DNA of 64,000 nt from DAIOEK01 sp963708715 (GCA_963708715.1 CAVPSU010000001.1:62001-126000); one strand, 5' to 3'. Shown: positions 8,329-16,922, numbered from the stretch's first letter. Program-made: numbers and translations. Notes: generated by a model from the letters alone, not told the origin.

Positions 8329-9297
8329 TTACACGTTTCTGGAAATGATGTATCGGGCAATTTCTTCCAAACTATCCCGATAGATGCTTTTGGGTTGTTG
8401 TAGTAGGTATTCGATCCCTTCATTCACATACGATACCGCTTCCAGATGAGCTTTCCGAGTGCCATCACTCTTTATGATAGCCTGGATCAATTCTTTGGTT
8501 TGTTTTTCATCTTCAAGGTATTTTTGGTTCAATAATGCGGATGCATTTGGATCCGAGTGGTTTGTTTCCAGGTAATAGAGGGCGGGTAATGTGATCAATC
8601 CCTGCCGTAGGTCACTACCGACGGGTTTACCTAATGTAATTTGCTCACCGTTAAAATCCAGAATATCATCCACAATTTGAAAGGACATTCCAATCGAATG
8701 TCCGAATTTCGCTAGTTGGATCACCGTCTCAGGATTGGTTTGTCCTAAAATTGCAGCGGTCTTGGTGCTTGTTTCAAATAAAGATGCCGTTTTGGCATAA
8801 ATTCGCTTGTAGTAAATTTCCCTATCAGCCAAAAACCGTTTGGAAAATAGTTGGGTGATTTCCCCATTAACGATAACACCCAACGTTTCAGCGAAAATTC
8901 GCATAACTTGTACACTTTGGGTGTCTGCTGCCAGCTTTGCAGCACGAGCAAAAAGAAAATCACCAGTCAGAACTGTCGCACCCGGGGACCACTGTGAATT
9001 CAATGTGGGGGTGCCGCGCCGTAATAACGCGCCATCGATCAGATCATCATGAACCAGGGTTGCAGTATGCAGCATTTCGATTGCACCAGCCAACAGAATG
9101 CTTGCGTTAGGATCTGCGCCGAGCATTTTACTTACCAATAATGTAATTGCTGCGCGAATTCGTTTTCCGCCAGAAGTGAGAATAATATCTAACGCCTTTT
9201 GAAGATCGGGGTGGTAATCTTGCGCTTGTGACCGCATTAATTGGTCAACTTCAGCTAATTCTGTCTGGATCGGTATGTAGAATGAGGTCTGTCCCAA
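8329..9297 (-). CDS. ispB: Polyprenyl (long-chain) diphosphate synthase
   Basis: Trans-isoprenyl diphosphate synthase that condenses isopentenyl diphosphate onto an allylic primer, making quinone side chains or the undecaprenyl precursor pool. The first Asp-rich motif is LVHDDLIDGALLRRG and the second is FQIVDDILDFNG; GGKRIRAA near the N-terminus is the substrate-binding GGKR. I prefer the TTG at 9297 (322 residues) because a GGAG site lies 7 nt upstream; the ATG at 9330 would overlap tatD by 29 bp without a site. It is the last gene of the phosphohexomutase-tatD-ispB operon. The product length class cannot be told from the motif alone. Confidence 0.88.
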   Translation of the reverse strand: MGQTSFYIPIQTELAEVDQLMRSQAQDYHPDLQKALDIILTSGGKRIRAAITLLVSKMLGADPNASILLAGAIEMLHTATLVHDDLIDGALLRRGTPTLNSQWSPGATVLTGDFLFARAAKLAADTQSVQVMRIFAETLGVIVNGEITQLFSKRFLADREIYYKRIYAKTASLFETSTKTAAILGQTNPETVIQLAKFGHSIGMSFQIVDDILDFNGEQITLGKPVGSDLRQGLITLPALYYLETNHSDPNASALLNQKYLEDEKQTKELIQAIIKSDGTRKAHLEAVSYVNEGIEYLLQQPKSIYRDSLEEIARYIISRNV

Positions 9298-9301
9298 AAG
9301 G

Positions 9302-10096
9302 TTACTCCAATAAGAAAAGTGCGAGAGCATTATGGCTGGTTTGTTCTATGATGAGCTCTTCGTTACTCCTTCTGATTATAGCTGTTCTCTGTCCAATTTG
9401 GGGTAGGAAAGCCGGTTCATTACGCTGCCCTCGGAATGGAACAGGTGTCAGATAGGGGCTATCTGTCTCCAATACCAGCGATTCAAGGGGAATTTCGCGA
9501 GCAATATCAATTTTTTGATGTGCGTTTTTAAACGTTACTGGTCCGGATAACCCAATTAAGAAGCCGAGATCTATAAATCCCCTTGCTTCGGTCAGATTTC
9601 CTTCAAAAGAATGCATCACGCCATAGGGTGGTTTTATTTCAGCTTTTCTACGCTGGTTTGACCATTCTGTCAGGATGGGAGTGATATTTCCTAACGCGTC
9701 TCTGGAATGGATGATCACGGGTAGTTTGAATTCATCCGCGAGGTCCAACTGTGCCCGTAATCCAGTTATCTGCAACTCTATTGGGACCCTGATATGGTAA
9801 TTGTCTAGCCCGATCTCTCCAATTGCCACCACGTTTTCCGCACGGAGGATCTCTCGAAATTCATTCAAATCTGATTTGAAGTTGTCTTGTAAATCGTTCG
9901 GATGAATACCAATGGCAGCCTTGATCACACCGAACTTTTTACTACTATTTATGTTCCTCAAACTCGATTCGAGATCAATACCAGGATTGACCATCAGGTC
10001 AACCCCGGCAGCGATTGCTCGTTGAATGACATCCTTGCGATCTAAGTCAAAATGCGGCAAGTCAAGGTGACAATGTGTGTCGATGTAGCCAGTCAA
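9302..10096 (-). CDS. tatD: TatD family metal-dependent deoxyribonuclease
   Basis: 264 residues, the family's length. The amidohydrolase-fold metal ligands are visible: DTHCHLD at the N-terminus, GEIGLDNYH, VIIHSRDA, MHSFEG, and the terminal LETDSPYLTP. TatD/YcfH proteins are 3'-5' exonucleases on single-stranded DNA and RNA, linked to DNA repair. The start is a TTG, 3 nt after the stop of the upstream mutase gene, so translation is probably coupled. Confidence 0.93.
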   Translation of the reverse strand: MTGYIDTHCHLDLPHFDLDRKDVIQRAIAAGVDLMVNPGIDLESSLRNINSSKKFGVIKAAIGIHPNDLQDNFKSDLNEFREILRAENVVAIGEIGLDNYHIRVPIELQITGLRAQLDLADEFKLPVIIHSRDALGNITPILTEWSNQRRKAEIKPPYGVMHSFEGNLTEARGFIDLGFLIGLSGPVTFKNAHQKIDIAREIPLESLVLETDSPYLTPVPFRGQRNEPAFLPQIGQRTAIIRRSNEELIIEQTSHNALALFLLE

Positions 10097-10099
10097 CGG

Positions 10100-11518
10100 T
10101 CAGATACCCGCGATCTTCAGACCATCCTGCAGGATGGCCTGAACTTTATCTTTTTGGGTGGTTTCACAATACACACGGATGATCGGTTCGGTCCCTGAGA
10201 AACGGATCAGAAGCCAACCACCATCCTCCAATTCAAACTTATAACCATCTGTGGTGTTCAACTTTTTTACCCGTATTCCTGCAATATGGGTTGGTTTTGC
10301 ATCAATAATCGCTTTTTCTCGCTCAGAGCGATTTCCTTTAAAGCTGGTATCAATTCGATCATAGTAGTGCGGACCAACTTTATCGAATAATGCTTGCAGT
10401 AGTTCAGATGGTTTTTTACCTGTAGTGACCATGAAATCGAGGAAATACAGACCGGCAAGGATTCCATCCCGTTCAGGAACGTTTCCGCGAAAAGCGTAAC
10501 CGCCCGATTCCTCTCCTCCAATCATGGCGTCCACCTCGAGCATCTTGGGGGCAACATATTTGAATCCGACGCCGGTTTCTATCACTGGGACGTCATACAA
10601 TTTGCCTAGTTTTTCCAACATGCTGGTGGTTGACAGCGTCTTCACAATCGGTCCACGCTGTTTTCGGACATCCAACAAATAATACGCCAGCAGTCCATAT
10701 GCTTGCAGTTGATTAATGAAAATGCCATTCTCGTCACCAAAACCAACCCGATCTGCGTCACCATCGGTGATCAAAAGCACATCACCTTTCTGATCAACCG
10801 TGGTTTTCAATCCCACATCTATGTTGGGAGGAATAGGCTCCGGGCGTTTCATTTCCGGGTAGATCGGATTTCGGGTGTTGTGGATTTCATACACCTCCGT
10901 AGATTCGCCATTCAGTAAGTCGCTAAACCAGCCGCCCCCATTGCCCCACATTGCATCAACCACGACTTTTAATCCAGCTTTCTTGATTTTTTCGATATCC
11001 ACCAGGTGGCGAATATGATCAATATAGGCAGGGGCTGCATCAAATAGCACGATCGTGCCATTTTTAATACCCTCATCGGGTGGAATTAGCTTTACATCTT
11101 CGATCTGGTCAGGTATTTTCGATTCAATAAATAATAGTCCCTCAGGATCGATGGCACCACCAAATTCATTCCGGACCTTGAATCCATTGTCGGATGGAGG
11201 ATTATGCGATGCAGTAATATTGATCGCTCCGGCTGCTTTCAGATTCACCACCGAGAAGGCGATCACCGGGGTTGGTGTCGCTGTATTCGTTAGGTATACC
11301 CGATAACCGTTACCCGCCAGGACACTAGCGCCGGCAAGTGCAAAGTTTTCAGATTGGAACCGCTTATCGTATCCAACAACAACCCAGGCACCGTGTTTCC
11401 CTTTGGAATTCAGATATTCGGCAAATCCCTGTGCACATCGCCTCACATTATCAAATGTGTAGTCTTCAGCGATCACACTTCTCCAGCCATCTGTACCAAA
11501 TAGAATTTTTGCGGTCAT
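10100..11518 (-). CDS. Phosphoglucomutase/phosphomannomutase (alpha-D-phosphohexomutase)
   Basis: 472 residues from the ATG at 11518 (AAGGGAGG site); an upstream ATG at 11539 adds 7 unlikely residues. All four family signatures are present: the phosphoserine loop TASHNPPSDNGFK, the Mg loop DGDADRVGFG, the sugar-binding loop GGEESGGYAFRG, and the phosphate-binding RFSGTEPIIRVYCE. It interconverts hexose 1- and 6-phosphates for polysaccharide or cell-wall precursors. First gene of the three-gene operon with tatD and ispB. Glucose versus mannose preference is not readable here. Confidence 0.92.
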   Translation of the reverse strand: MTAKILFGTDGWRSVIAEDYTFDNVRRCAQGFAEYLNSKGKHGAWVVVGYDKRFQSENFALAGASVLAGNGYRVYLTNTATPTPVIAFSVVNLKAAGAINITASHNPPSDNGFKVRNEFGGAIDPEGLLFIESKIPDQIEDVKLIPPDEGIKNGTIVLFDAAPAYIDHIRHLVDIEKIKKAGLKVVVDAMWGNGGGWFSDLLNGESTEVYEIHNTRNPIYPEMKRPEPIPPNIDVGLKTTVDQKGDVLLITDGDADRVGFGDENGIFINQLQAYGLLAYYLLDVRKQRGPIVKTLSTTSMLEKLGKLYDVPVIETGVGFKYVAPKMLEVDAMIGGEESGGYAFRGNVPERDGILAGLYFLDFMVTTGKKPSELLQALFDKVGPHYYDRIDTSFKGNRSEREKAIIDAKPTHIAGIRVKKLNTTDGYKFELEDGGWLLIRFSGTEPIIRVYCETTQKDKVQAILQDGLKIAGI

Positions 11519-11591
11519 CTGACCTCCCTTGTACGGCAAAGATATACCAATTATATCAACGGATATAATGAACGAATAACCTCTGTAAAAA

Positions 11592-11600
11592 TGCTATAAT
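11592..11600 (+). promoter_or_regulatory. Extended -10 promoter placed for leaderless cysteine desulfurase mRNA
   Basis: TGC TATAAT (TATAAT at 11595-11600) ends 9 nt before the ATG at 11610. No ribosome-binding site can fit, so the transcript would start at or a few bases before the start codon. A good -35 is not seen, which the TGn extension may compensate. Confidence 0.6.
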
Positions 11601-11609
11601 CTCAATCCT

Positions 11610-12770
11610 ATGCAAACCAAACCACAAGTGTACCTGGATTATTGCGCAACCACACCCGTAGCTCCTGAAGTAATCGAAGCTATGATCCCCTATTTTGGTA
11701 TTAATTTTGGAAATCCTTCTTCCGTTCACCAATTCGGACAGAAAGCCGAAGCCGCACTGGAACAGGCGCGCGAAGACATGGCCAATTGCCTGAATTGCCT
11801 GCCCGAAGAGATCTTTTTTACATCCGGTGGGAGTGAAAGTAATAATCTGTCAATCCGGGGAACAGCTTTTGCTCATCGGAAAAAATATGGCAAAGATCAT
11901 TTACTGACAACCGGAGTGGAACATCCTGCTGTCATCAATACTATCCATGACCTTGGCAAGAATTTTGGGTTTCAGCAGGACCTGGTACGGGTAAATTCCA
12001 AAGGAACTATTGCTTTGGAAGACCTTGAATCTTCGATTACTGACCAGACGATCCTTGTAAGTGCCATCTATGCAAACAACGAAATTGGCACCGTTAATCC
12101 GATCGATCAGATCGGTGATCTATGCCACCAGAAAAAGATCCTTTTTCATACAGATGCGGTTCAGGCGGCAGGCTTGTTGGCGATTAATCTTCAAAACCTT
12201 CCGGTGGATTTAATGTCGATCGGAGCCCACAAATTTTATGGTCCAAAAGGAGTTGGAGCACTATTTATTCGGAAGGGGACAGTTATCCAACCGTTACAAA
12301 CCGGTGGATCCCATGAAAGAGGATATCGGGCAGGGACATCGAATATTCCGTACATAGTCGGGATGGCTGCAGCCTTAAAACTGGCGGTTGAGCGAAGAGA
12401 TTCAGATACACAACGATTATCTGAACTTCGGAATCACCTCATCGAAACAATTCAGCAGTCTATTCCAGGTTCAATATTAACCGGACATGAGAAAGAGCGT
12501 CTCCCCAATCACGCCAGTTTTGTCTTTCCAAACGTGGATGGGAATGAACTTGTCGCCTTATTGGATCATGCTGGATTTGCCTGTTCATCTGGTTCAGCCT
12601 GTAAAACTGGTGATCCGAAACCATCTGATGTCTTGATCGCCATTGGTATCGATTCTAGAATTGCGCTTGGGTCATTACGGGTCAGCCTTGGCAGAGATTC
12701 CAACAAAGACGATATCGATTCATTTTGCCGGGTTCTTCCAGGCATCGTTCAGAAATCAACTATCCATTAA
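11610..12770 (+). CDS. iscS: Cysteine desulfurase (NifS/IscS family)
   Basis: 386 residues. A PLP enzyme that takes sulfur from cysteine as a protein-bound persulfide. Seen: YLDYCATTP at the N-terminus, the PLP lysine in SIGAHKFYGPKGVG (about 210), and the active-site Cys in CSSGSACKTGDPKPS (about 330), a short loop as in group I enzymes. It is followed after 6 nt by mnmA, so its main role here is probably to feed sulfur to tRNA 2-thiouridine formation. No IscU/SufU scaffold lies next to it. Expression is from a predicted leaderless promoter. Confidence 0.95.
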   Translation: MQTKPQVYLDYCATTPVAPEVIEAMIPYFGINFGNPSSVHQFGQKAEAALEQAREDMANCLNCLPEEIFFTSGGSESNNLSIRGTAFAHRKKYGKDHLLTTGVEHPAVINTIHDLGKNFGFQQDLVRVNSKGTIALEDLESSITDQTILVSAIYANNEIGTVNPIDQIGDLCHQKKILFHTDAVQAAGLLAINLQNLPVDLMSIGAHKFYGPKGVGALFIRKGTVIQPLQTGGSHERGYRAGTSNIPYIVGMAAALKLAVERRDSDTQRLSELRNHLIETIQQSIPGSILTGHEKERLPNHASFVFPNVDGNELVALLDHAGFACSSGSACKTGDPKPSDVLIAIGIDSRIALGSLRVSLGRDSNKDDIDSFCRVLPGIVQKSTIH

Positions 12771-12776
12771 ACGCTT

Positions 12777-13832
12777 ATGACTGAAACGATATTAGTCGGG
12801 ATGAGTGGGGGAGTAGATAGTTCTTTTGCAGCCGCTTATCTTAAAAAGCAAGGGTATGATGTCATCGGTATCATGCTTCGTCTCTGGGCAGAAGAAGGTC
12901 GGGAGGATCTGAATCGTTGTTGTTCTCCGGATGCGATGATGATGGCCAGAAGAGTGGCAGCATTACTCGATATCCCATTTTATGTCGTCGATGCTCGCAC
13001 AGAATTCCGAAATACAGTGGTAGAGTATTTTCTGCAAGGCTACACTCGCGGAATTACCCCAAACCCCTGTATCGTTTGTAATACGGAAATTCGCTGGAAG
13101 ATCCTATTGAACCAGGCGGATAAATTTAATGCTGCCGGGATATCTACCGGTCACTATGCTCAAATAGATCGGACTGTTGGAAAATTGAGTTTGTTGCGAG
13201 GGATAGACCGGAAGAAGGACCAATCGTATGTTCTTTCGATGTTACCCAAAGAGTATCTTCAGCGAACATATTTGCCACTGGGGTCTTTCCAAAAGGAACA
13301 AGTACGAGAGAAATGCAAAGAATGGGGATTGCCTTCTGCCAGTCAACCAGATAGTCAGGACTTATGCTTCCTTGGTGATCTTGATTATCGCCAGTTTCTG
13401 GAAAAATATGCTCCAGGACAGAACAAACCAGGGGAGATCGTATCTGCGGATGGAAGAATACTTGGCGGTCATACTGGCCTGGCAAATTATACGATCGGGC
13501 AAAGAAAAGGCCTTCGCATAGCTAACAAAGATCCATATTATGTGATCTCGAAAGAATACCAAACGAACCGGCTTGTTATTGGCGCTAAAGAGAATACAAG
13601 CAGAACTAATCTTGCCCTTGCAAATGTGAATTGGTTGGAAAAACCTGCTTCGAATCAATTCTCGGGGGAGGTAAAAGTTCGATATTCATCAACCCCAACG
13701 AAAGCTACGATCAATGTTACAAACGAATCCGTTAATATACAATTCCCTGAACCAATTCTAGATATTGCTCCGGGTCAGATCGGAGCCATATTTCAAGGAG
13801 AAATTTGTTTGGGGGGTGGGATTATTGTATAA
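12777..13832 (+). CDS. mnmA: tRNA-specific 2-thiouridylase MnmA
   Basis: 351 residues. It adenylates and thiolates U34 of tRNA Lys, Glu and Gln. The PP-loop ATP site GMSGGVDSSFAA is at residues 8-19; the catalytic Cys pair is in ITPNPCIVCN (about 100) and SQDLCFLGD (about 200); YTIGQRKGL marks the tRNA-binding region. It follows iscS by 6 nt without a clear ribosome site, and a small membrane-protein gene follows by 15 nt. Confidence 0.96.
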   Translation: MTETILVGMSGGVDSSFAAAYLKKQGYDVIGIMLRLWAEEGREDLNRCCSPDAMMMARRVAALLDIPFYVVDARTEFRNTVVEYFLQGYTRGITPNPCIVCNTEIRWKILLNQADKFNAAGISTGHYAQIDRTVGKLSLLRGIDRKKDQSYVLSMLPKEYLQRTYLPLGSFQKEQVREKCKEWGLPSASQPDSQDLCFLGDLDYRQFLEKYAPGQNKPGEIVSADGRILGGHTGLANYTIGQRKGLRIANKDPYYVISKEYQTNRLVIGAKENTSRTNLALANVNWLEKPASNQFSGEVKVRYSSTPTKATINVTNESVNIQFPEPILDIAPGQIGAIFQGEICLGGGIIV

Positions 13833-13847
13833 TACCAACGGCATCTT

Positions 13848-14126
13848 ATGACCCTACCCGCGTTCCTTTTTGGTTTATTAATATCAACCATGTTTGGCGC
13901 TGCTTTCCATTTATGGAAAGATGGAGGTGTCCTCCGCTTATTATTTTATCTCTTCCTAAGCGGCACTGGTTTCTGGGCGGGACATGGATTGTCGACAGTG
14001 GTTGGATGGGATTTCTGGAAACTCGGTCCACTTCGTCTCGGATTCGCCATTCTTGGAACCATTGTTTTTCTCGTTGCCGGGTATTGGCTATCACTCATCA
14101 ATACCGGATTTTCAGCAAAAAAATAG
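13848..14126 (+). CDS. Small three-helix membrane protein, function unknown
   Basis: 92 residues with three hydrophobic stretches: about 4-20 (PAFLFGLLISTMFGAAF), 27-52 (LRLLFYLFLSGTGFWAGHGL) and 62-85 (LRLGFAILGTIVFLVAGYWL). No catalytic motif is seen. It closes the iscS-mnmA operon and is followed by a terminator. I know no function for it; its place suggests only cotranscription. Confidence 0.7.
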   Translation: MTLPAFLFGLLISTMFGAAFHLWKDGGVLRLLFYLFLSGTGFWAGHGLSTVVGWDFWKLGPLRLGFAILGTIVFLVAGYWLSLINTGFSAKK

Positions 14127-14142
14127 TTATTTACTCTGAATC

Positions 14143-14177
14143 AAAAGAGACTGTATGAACAATACGGTCTCTTTTTT
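14143..14177 (+). terminator. Intrinsic terminator of the iscS-mnmA operon
   Basis: 14-bp stem (14143-14156 / 14162-14175, one G-U pair), 5-base loop, then a run of six T. Confidence 0.9.
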
Positions 14178-14238
14178 GTTCAGGCTAAAATATCAGGCGC
14201 AGACAGGTGCAGGATCCTGACTGCCGAAAATTGTTTTC

Positions 14239-14451
14239 TTATGGTAATAGGATGACGTTGGCTGCCTGAAGTCCTTTTGGACCTTTTTCCACCTGAAATT
14301 CCACTGCCTGGCCTTGTTCGAGGTTCTTGAAACCGTCGCCTGTGATAGAAGAATAGTGGACGAACACATCCGGTTCTCCATCACGCTGAATAAAGCCATA
14401 GCCTTTGGTGGTATTGAACCACTTCACTGTACCTTGAACTCTGTCGCTCAT
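14239..14451 (-). CDS. cspA: Cold-shock domain protein
   Basis: 70 residues, a single cold-shock domain that binds single-stranded RNA or DNA and acts as an RNA chaperone. RNP1 (KGYGFIQ) and RNP2 (VFVHYSSI) are both intact. Start ATG at 14451 with an AAGGAGTGAGGA site. It is monocistronic with a strong promoter and a structured leader of about 134 nt, as is usual for temperature-controlled csp genes. Confidence 0.97.
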   Translation of the reverse strand: MSDRVQGTVKWFNTTKGYGFIQRDGEPDVFVHYSSITGDGFKNLEQGQAVEFQVEKGPKGLQAANVILLP

Positions 14452-14517
14452 TCCTCACTCCTTAATCATCAAAACTGGCTGTCTAGGTCCTGTCATGTTT
14501 GGAGGTTCGAAACGAAA

Positions 14518-14547
14518 CGACCTGAACACCTGATAATGTTCAAGTCG
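14518..14547 (-). promoter_or_regulatory. cspA: Hairpin in the cspA 5' leader
   Basis: 10-bp stem (14547-14538 with 14527-14518 on the minus strand, CGACTTGAAC / GTTCAGGTCG, one G-U pair) with a 10-base loop, about 40 nt after the predicted start. Candidate thermosensing or mRNA-stability element. Confidence 0.5.
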
Positions 14548-14591
14548 GTTTCTTACGGCCACAACAAAATCAAGAACCACATACGAGAATT

Positions 14592-14621
14592 ATTATATAC
14601 ATCAATATTTAAACCTGTCAA
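14592..14621 (-). promoter_or_regulatory. cspA: cspA promoter
   Basis: Minus strand: TTGACA (14621-14616), 18-bp spacer, TATAAT (14597-14592); both hexamers match consensus. Start predicted near 14585. Confidence 0.8.
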
Positions 14622-14701
14622 CAATATTAGGGGAGCATTAATACGATAGTTGAAACATCGAAAACCTGGTCTGTCATTTATGGGTACTAAACGAGAAATC
14701 A

Positions 14702-14728
14702 AAAACTGGTTAATTATTAACCAGTTTT
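14702..14728 (-). terminator. Bidirectional terminator after the acidic small protein gene
   Basis: 12-bp perfect palindrome AAAACTGGTTAA / TTAACCAGTTTT with a TTA loop and T-runs on both sides, 23 nt past the stop at 14751. Confidence 0.85.
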
Positions 14729-14750
14729 AGGTAGGCTTATTCCGATTGGG

Positions 14751-14987
14751 TTAATACTCTTCGTCATCATCCATCCACAGATCTTCATCCTCGTCTTCGT
14801 CGGCGCCCATTTCATCCCATTCTTCTAATTCCTCTTCTTCTTCGTCCCAGTCCTCATCTGTAGCCATTTCGGCGTTAGGTGAGTACGTGAGACAACCGGA
14901 ATCGGGATCAAATTCAACCTGGGCGGCGCTGCAATAACCATCATCCAGTAGTGCGCAATCAAGGTAGTGGCAGCGAATTCTTGGCAT
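14751..14987 (-). CDS. Small Cys-containing acidic protein, function unknown
   Basis: 78 residues. Residues 1-35 carry four Cys (RCHYLDCALLDDGYCSAAQ ... SGC) in a pattern like small Cys-rich domains of the DUF1540 kind; residues 43-78 are almost wholly Asp/Glu with three Trp. Such a tail suggests a nucleic-acid mimic or metal buffer, but this is guesswork. Start ATG has a GAGGAG site; a strong terminator follows. Confidence 0.65.
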   Translation of the reverse strand: MPRIRCHYLDCALLDDGYCSAAQVEFDPDSGCLTYSPNAEMATDEDWDEEEEELEEWDEMGADEDEDEDLWMDDDEEY

Positions 14988-15011
14988 AGTGTAGTTCTCC
15001 TCTGATAGGGA

Positions 15012-15449
15012 TTAATTATTTAACAATTTCAACGTTTTGTAAAGTGATATTACAAATAAGGCAGTCATTATAATTGCAGATATCACACAATATAAACAAA
15101 TGGCTTTCAGTACTCCAAGCTCGATATAAGTGAGGTAACCAGAAAATAGCATACCTACCAAGGTGGTACCGAATATCAGGTAGTTAATCCAATTGATTTC
15201 CCTTTTCTTCAAGATCAAGACCAAACCCAAAACGGTGATTGCGAGATAACTCAAGAAACCGAGATAGGCTACCGGTATTCCATAAAGCATGGAATAACTG
15301 CTATTGTTCACTGAGCCGCAATCTCCTAATCCAGGAGCACAAACAACCGTAGTCTTGACGAGTTTCGCCCAGGAAAGGTATCCTGCATCCAATAATCCCG
15401 CAATCCCCAGTAGGAGAACAGCGAAACTGGATTTCTTTAATAGCCCCAT
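15012..15449 (-). CDS. Vitamin K epoxide reductase (VKOR) family membrane protein
   Basis: 145 residues, four or five hydrophobic helices. The first Cys pair is in CAPGLGDCGSVNNSSYS (about 37-53), and the active CxxC is ICLYC near 118, the standard VKOR arrangement. VKOR homologues re-oxidise a DsbA- or thioredoxin-like partner using quinone, driving disulfide formation outside the membrane. No fused thioredoxin domain is present and no DsbA is adjacent. The IS element lies 70 bp upstream of its start and may have separated it from its promoter. Confidence 0.88.
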   Translation of the reverse strand: MGLLKKSSFAVLLLGIAGLLDAGYLSWAKLVKTTVVCAPGLGDCGSVNNSSYSMLYGIPVAYLGFLSYLAITVLGLVLILKKREINWINYLIFGTTLVGMLFSGYLTYIELGVLKAICLYCVISAIIMTALFVISLYKTLKLLNN

Positions 15450-15502
15450 GTATACTCTTTCATTGCGGCTGCGATTTTACCGTAAGATTTCAAATCAGTA
15501 AA

Positions 15503-15518
15503 CCCCCAAAATAATCAG
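15503..15518. repeat. Left target-site duplication of the IS element
   Basis: CCCCCAAAATAATCAG, identical to 16906-16921; it abuts the left end TGTAGTGG. Confidence 0.85.
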
Positions 15519-16905
15519 TGTAGTGGCTAAATGATAGAGTCCTATTCTGGCTAAATTAAAATGTCCTAATGAGGACAAAACCATGAAATGGACAATCACA
15601 ATGACGGAAGAAGAGCTGATACGAAAAGCGATCATAGAACAGGCGCTAGACAAGCGGATAACGCAGAGAGAGGGAGCAAGAAAACTGGGGATCAGTGAAA
15701 GGCACATCAGGCGGTTGATATCCAAATACCTGAAACGGGGAGCTACAGGCCTGGTATCCGGACATCGCGGGAAGCCCGGAAACCGGAAACTCGATGAAAG
15801 GAAGCATCAGGACATCCAAGAGTTCATCCGGAATCCTATCTACCATGATTTTGGTCCTACCCTGATGAAGGAGAAACTGGAAGAATACAAAGGGATTGTA
15901 GTCTGCAAAGAGACACTGCGTCAGATCATGATCGAAGAGGGGATCCATCATCCCAAGATCAAAAGGAAAAAAGCCCATCCACAAAGGGAGCGCCGTTTCC
16001 GGCGTGGGGAATTGGTACAGATAGATGGCTCCTACCATGCCTGGTTGGAAAAACGAGGTCCAAAAGCCTGCCTGTTGCTGTTCGTGGACGATGCCACCAG
16101 CGAAATCCTGGCAGCCCAATTTGTCGGGCATGAGAGCTTCTTTGCCTACGCCAGGCTATGCAAGTCCTATTTCCGCTCTGTAGGTCTGCCAGTGGCTTTT
16201 TACAGCGACAAATTCAGTGTTTTCCGGGTTAATTCGAAGACCAGTCTCCACAAGGAGGCCATTACTCAATTCAATCGTGCCCTCACTTCCCTGGGTATCG
16301 AGCTCATCTGTGCCAATTCACCTCAGGCTAAAGGTCGGGTGGAACGTGCTAATCAGACCTTTCAGGATCGCCTTGTCAAGGAACTGCGGTTACGTTCCAT
16401 CTGTTCCTATCAGGAAGCAAATGTCTATCTTTCTGATTTCATTCAATCCTATAACCACAAATTTGCTGTTCTTCCCCGTTCAACTGGTGATGCCCATCTT
16501 CCCCTGAACCCCTCCATCGACCTTGAGTTCCTCTTCTCTGTTCATGATTTCCGTATCATTTCAAAAGACCTCCAGATCCAGTTCGATCATGTTATTTACC
16601 AGATCATCACTACCCGTCCTCCCAAACATCTCACTGGCCGCGAGGTCCTGATCTTGCAAGATGATTCCGGCGCTGTTTCTGCCTTCCTGAATCACCAGTC
16701 TCTCTCCCTGAAAGTCGTTCAGATACAACCTAAAAGACCCAAGATCGTCTCTACAAAATCTATTGATCACGAGGTTTACATCCCCCCTGTCAACCACCCC
16801 TGGCGAGCTTATGGCAGAAAACTGAATAACTCCCCTCTTCTCTCTCTAGATGATTAGGACCTTTCTATTTAGCCAGGTTTAGGACATTTCTAAATTGCCT
16901 TGACA
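15519..16905 (+). mobile_element. IS1202/ISNCY-type insertion sequence, 1,387 bp, intact
   Basis: The ends are imperfect inverted repeats of about 50 bp. The left starts TGTAGTGGCTAAATGATAGA; the right, read inward, starts TGTCAAGGCAATTTAGAAAT; both then carry GTCCTA, CTGGCTAAAT and a second GTCCTAAT. One full-length transposase fills the element. Exact 16-bp direct repeats flank it. Long target duplications are known for IS1202-like elements. Both ends, the transposase and the duplication are intact, so insertion is recent and the element is likely active. Confidence 0.88.
15583..16857 (+). CDS. Transposase, IS1202/ISDol1-type (ISNCY) DDE family
   Basis: 424 residues. The N-terminal helix-turn-helix region has ITQREGARKLGISERHIRRLI (about 27-47). 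The integrase core has LVQIDGSYHAWL (first Asp, about 144), LLLFVDDATSEILAAQF (second Asp region) and PQAKGRVERANQTFQDRLVKEL (catalytic Glu near 250), giving an intact DDE set. It catalyses cut or copy transposition of this element. The ATG at 15583 follows a weak site; the frame is uninterrupted. Confidence 0.9.
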   Translation: MKWTITMTEEELIRKAIIEQALDKRITQREGARKLGISERHIRRLISKYLKRGATGLVSGHRGKPGNRKLDERKHQDIQEFIRNPIYHDFGPTLMKEKLEEYKGIVVCKETLRQIMIEEGIHHPKIKRKKAHPQRERRFRRGELVQIDGSYHAWLEKRGPKACLLLFVDDATSEILAAQFVGHESFFAYARLCKSYFRSVGLPVAFYSDKFSVFRVNSKTSLHKEAITQFNRALTSLGIELICANSPQAKGRVERANQTFQDRLVKELRLRSICSYQEANVYLSDFIQSYNHKFAVLPRSTGDAHLPLNPSIDLEFLFSVHDFRIISKDLQIQFDHVIYQIITTRPPKHLTGREVLILQDDSGAVSAFLNHQSLSLKVVQIQPKRPKIVSTKSIDHEVYIPPVNHPWRAYGRKLNNSPLLSLDD

Positions 16906-16921
16906 CCCCCAAAATAATCAG
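16906..16921. repeat. Right target-site duplication of the IS element
   Basis: CCCCCAAAATAATCAG, exact copy of 15503-15518; it ends 1 bp before the rel stop codon, so rel itself is unbroken. Confidence 0.85.
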
Positions 16922-16922
16922 A

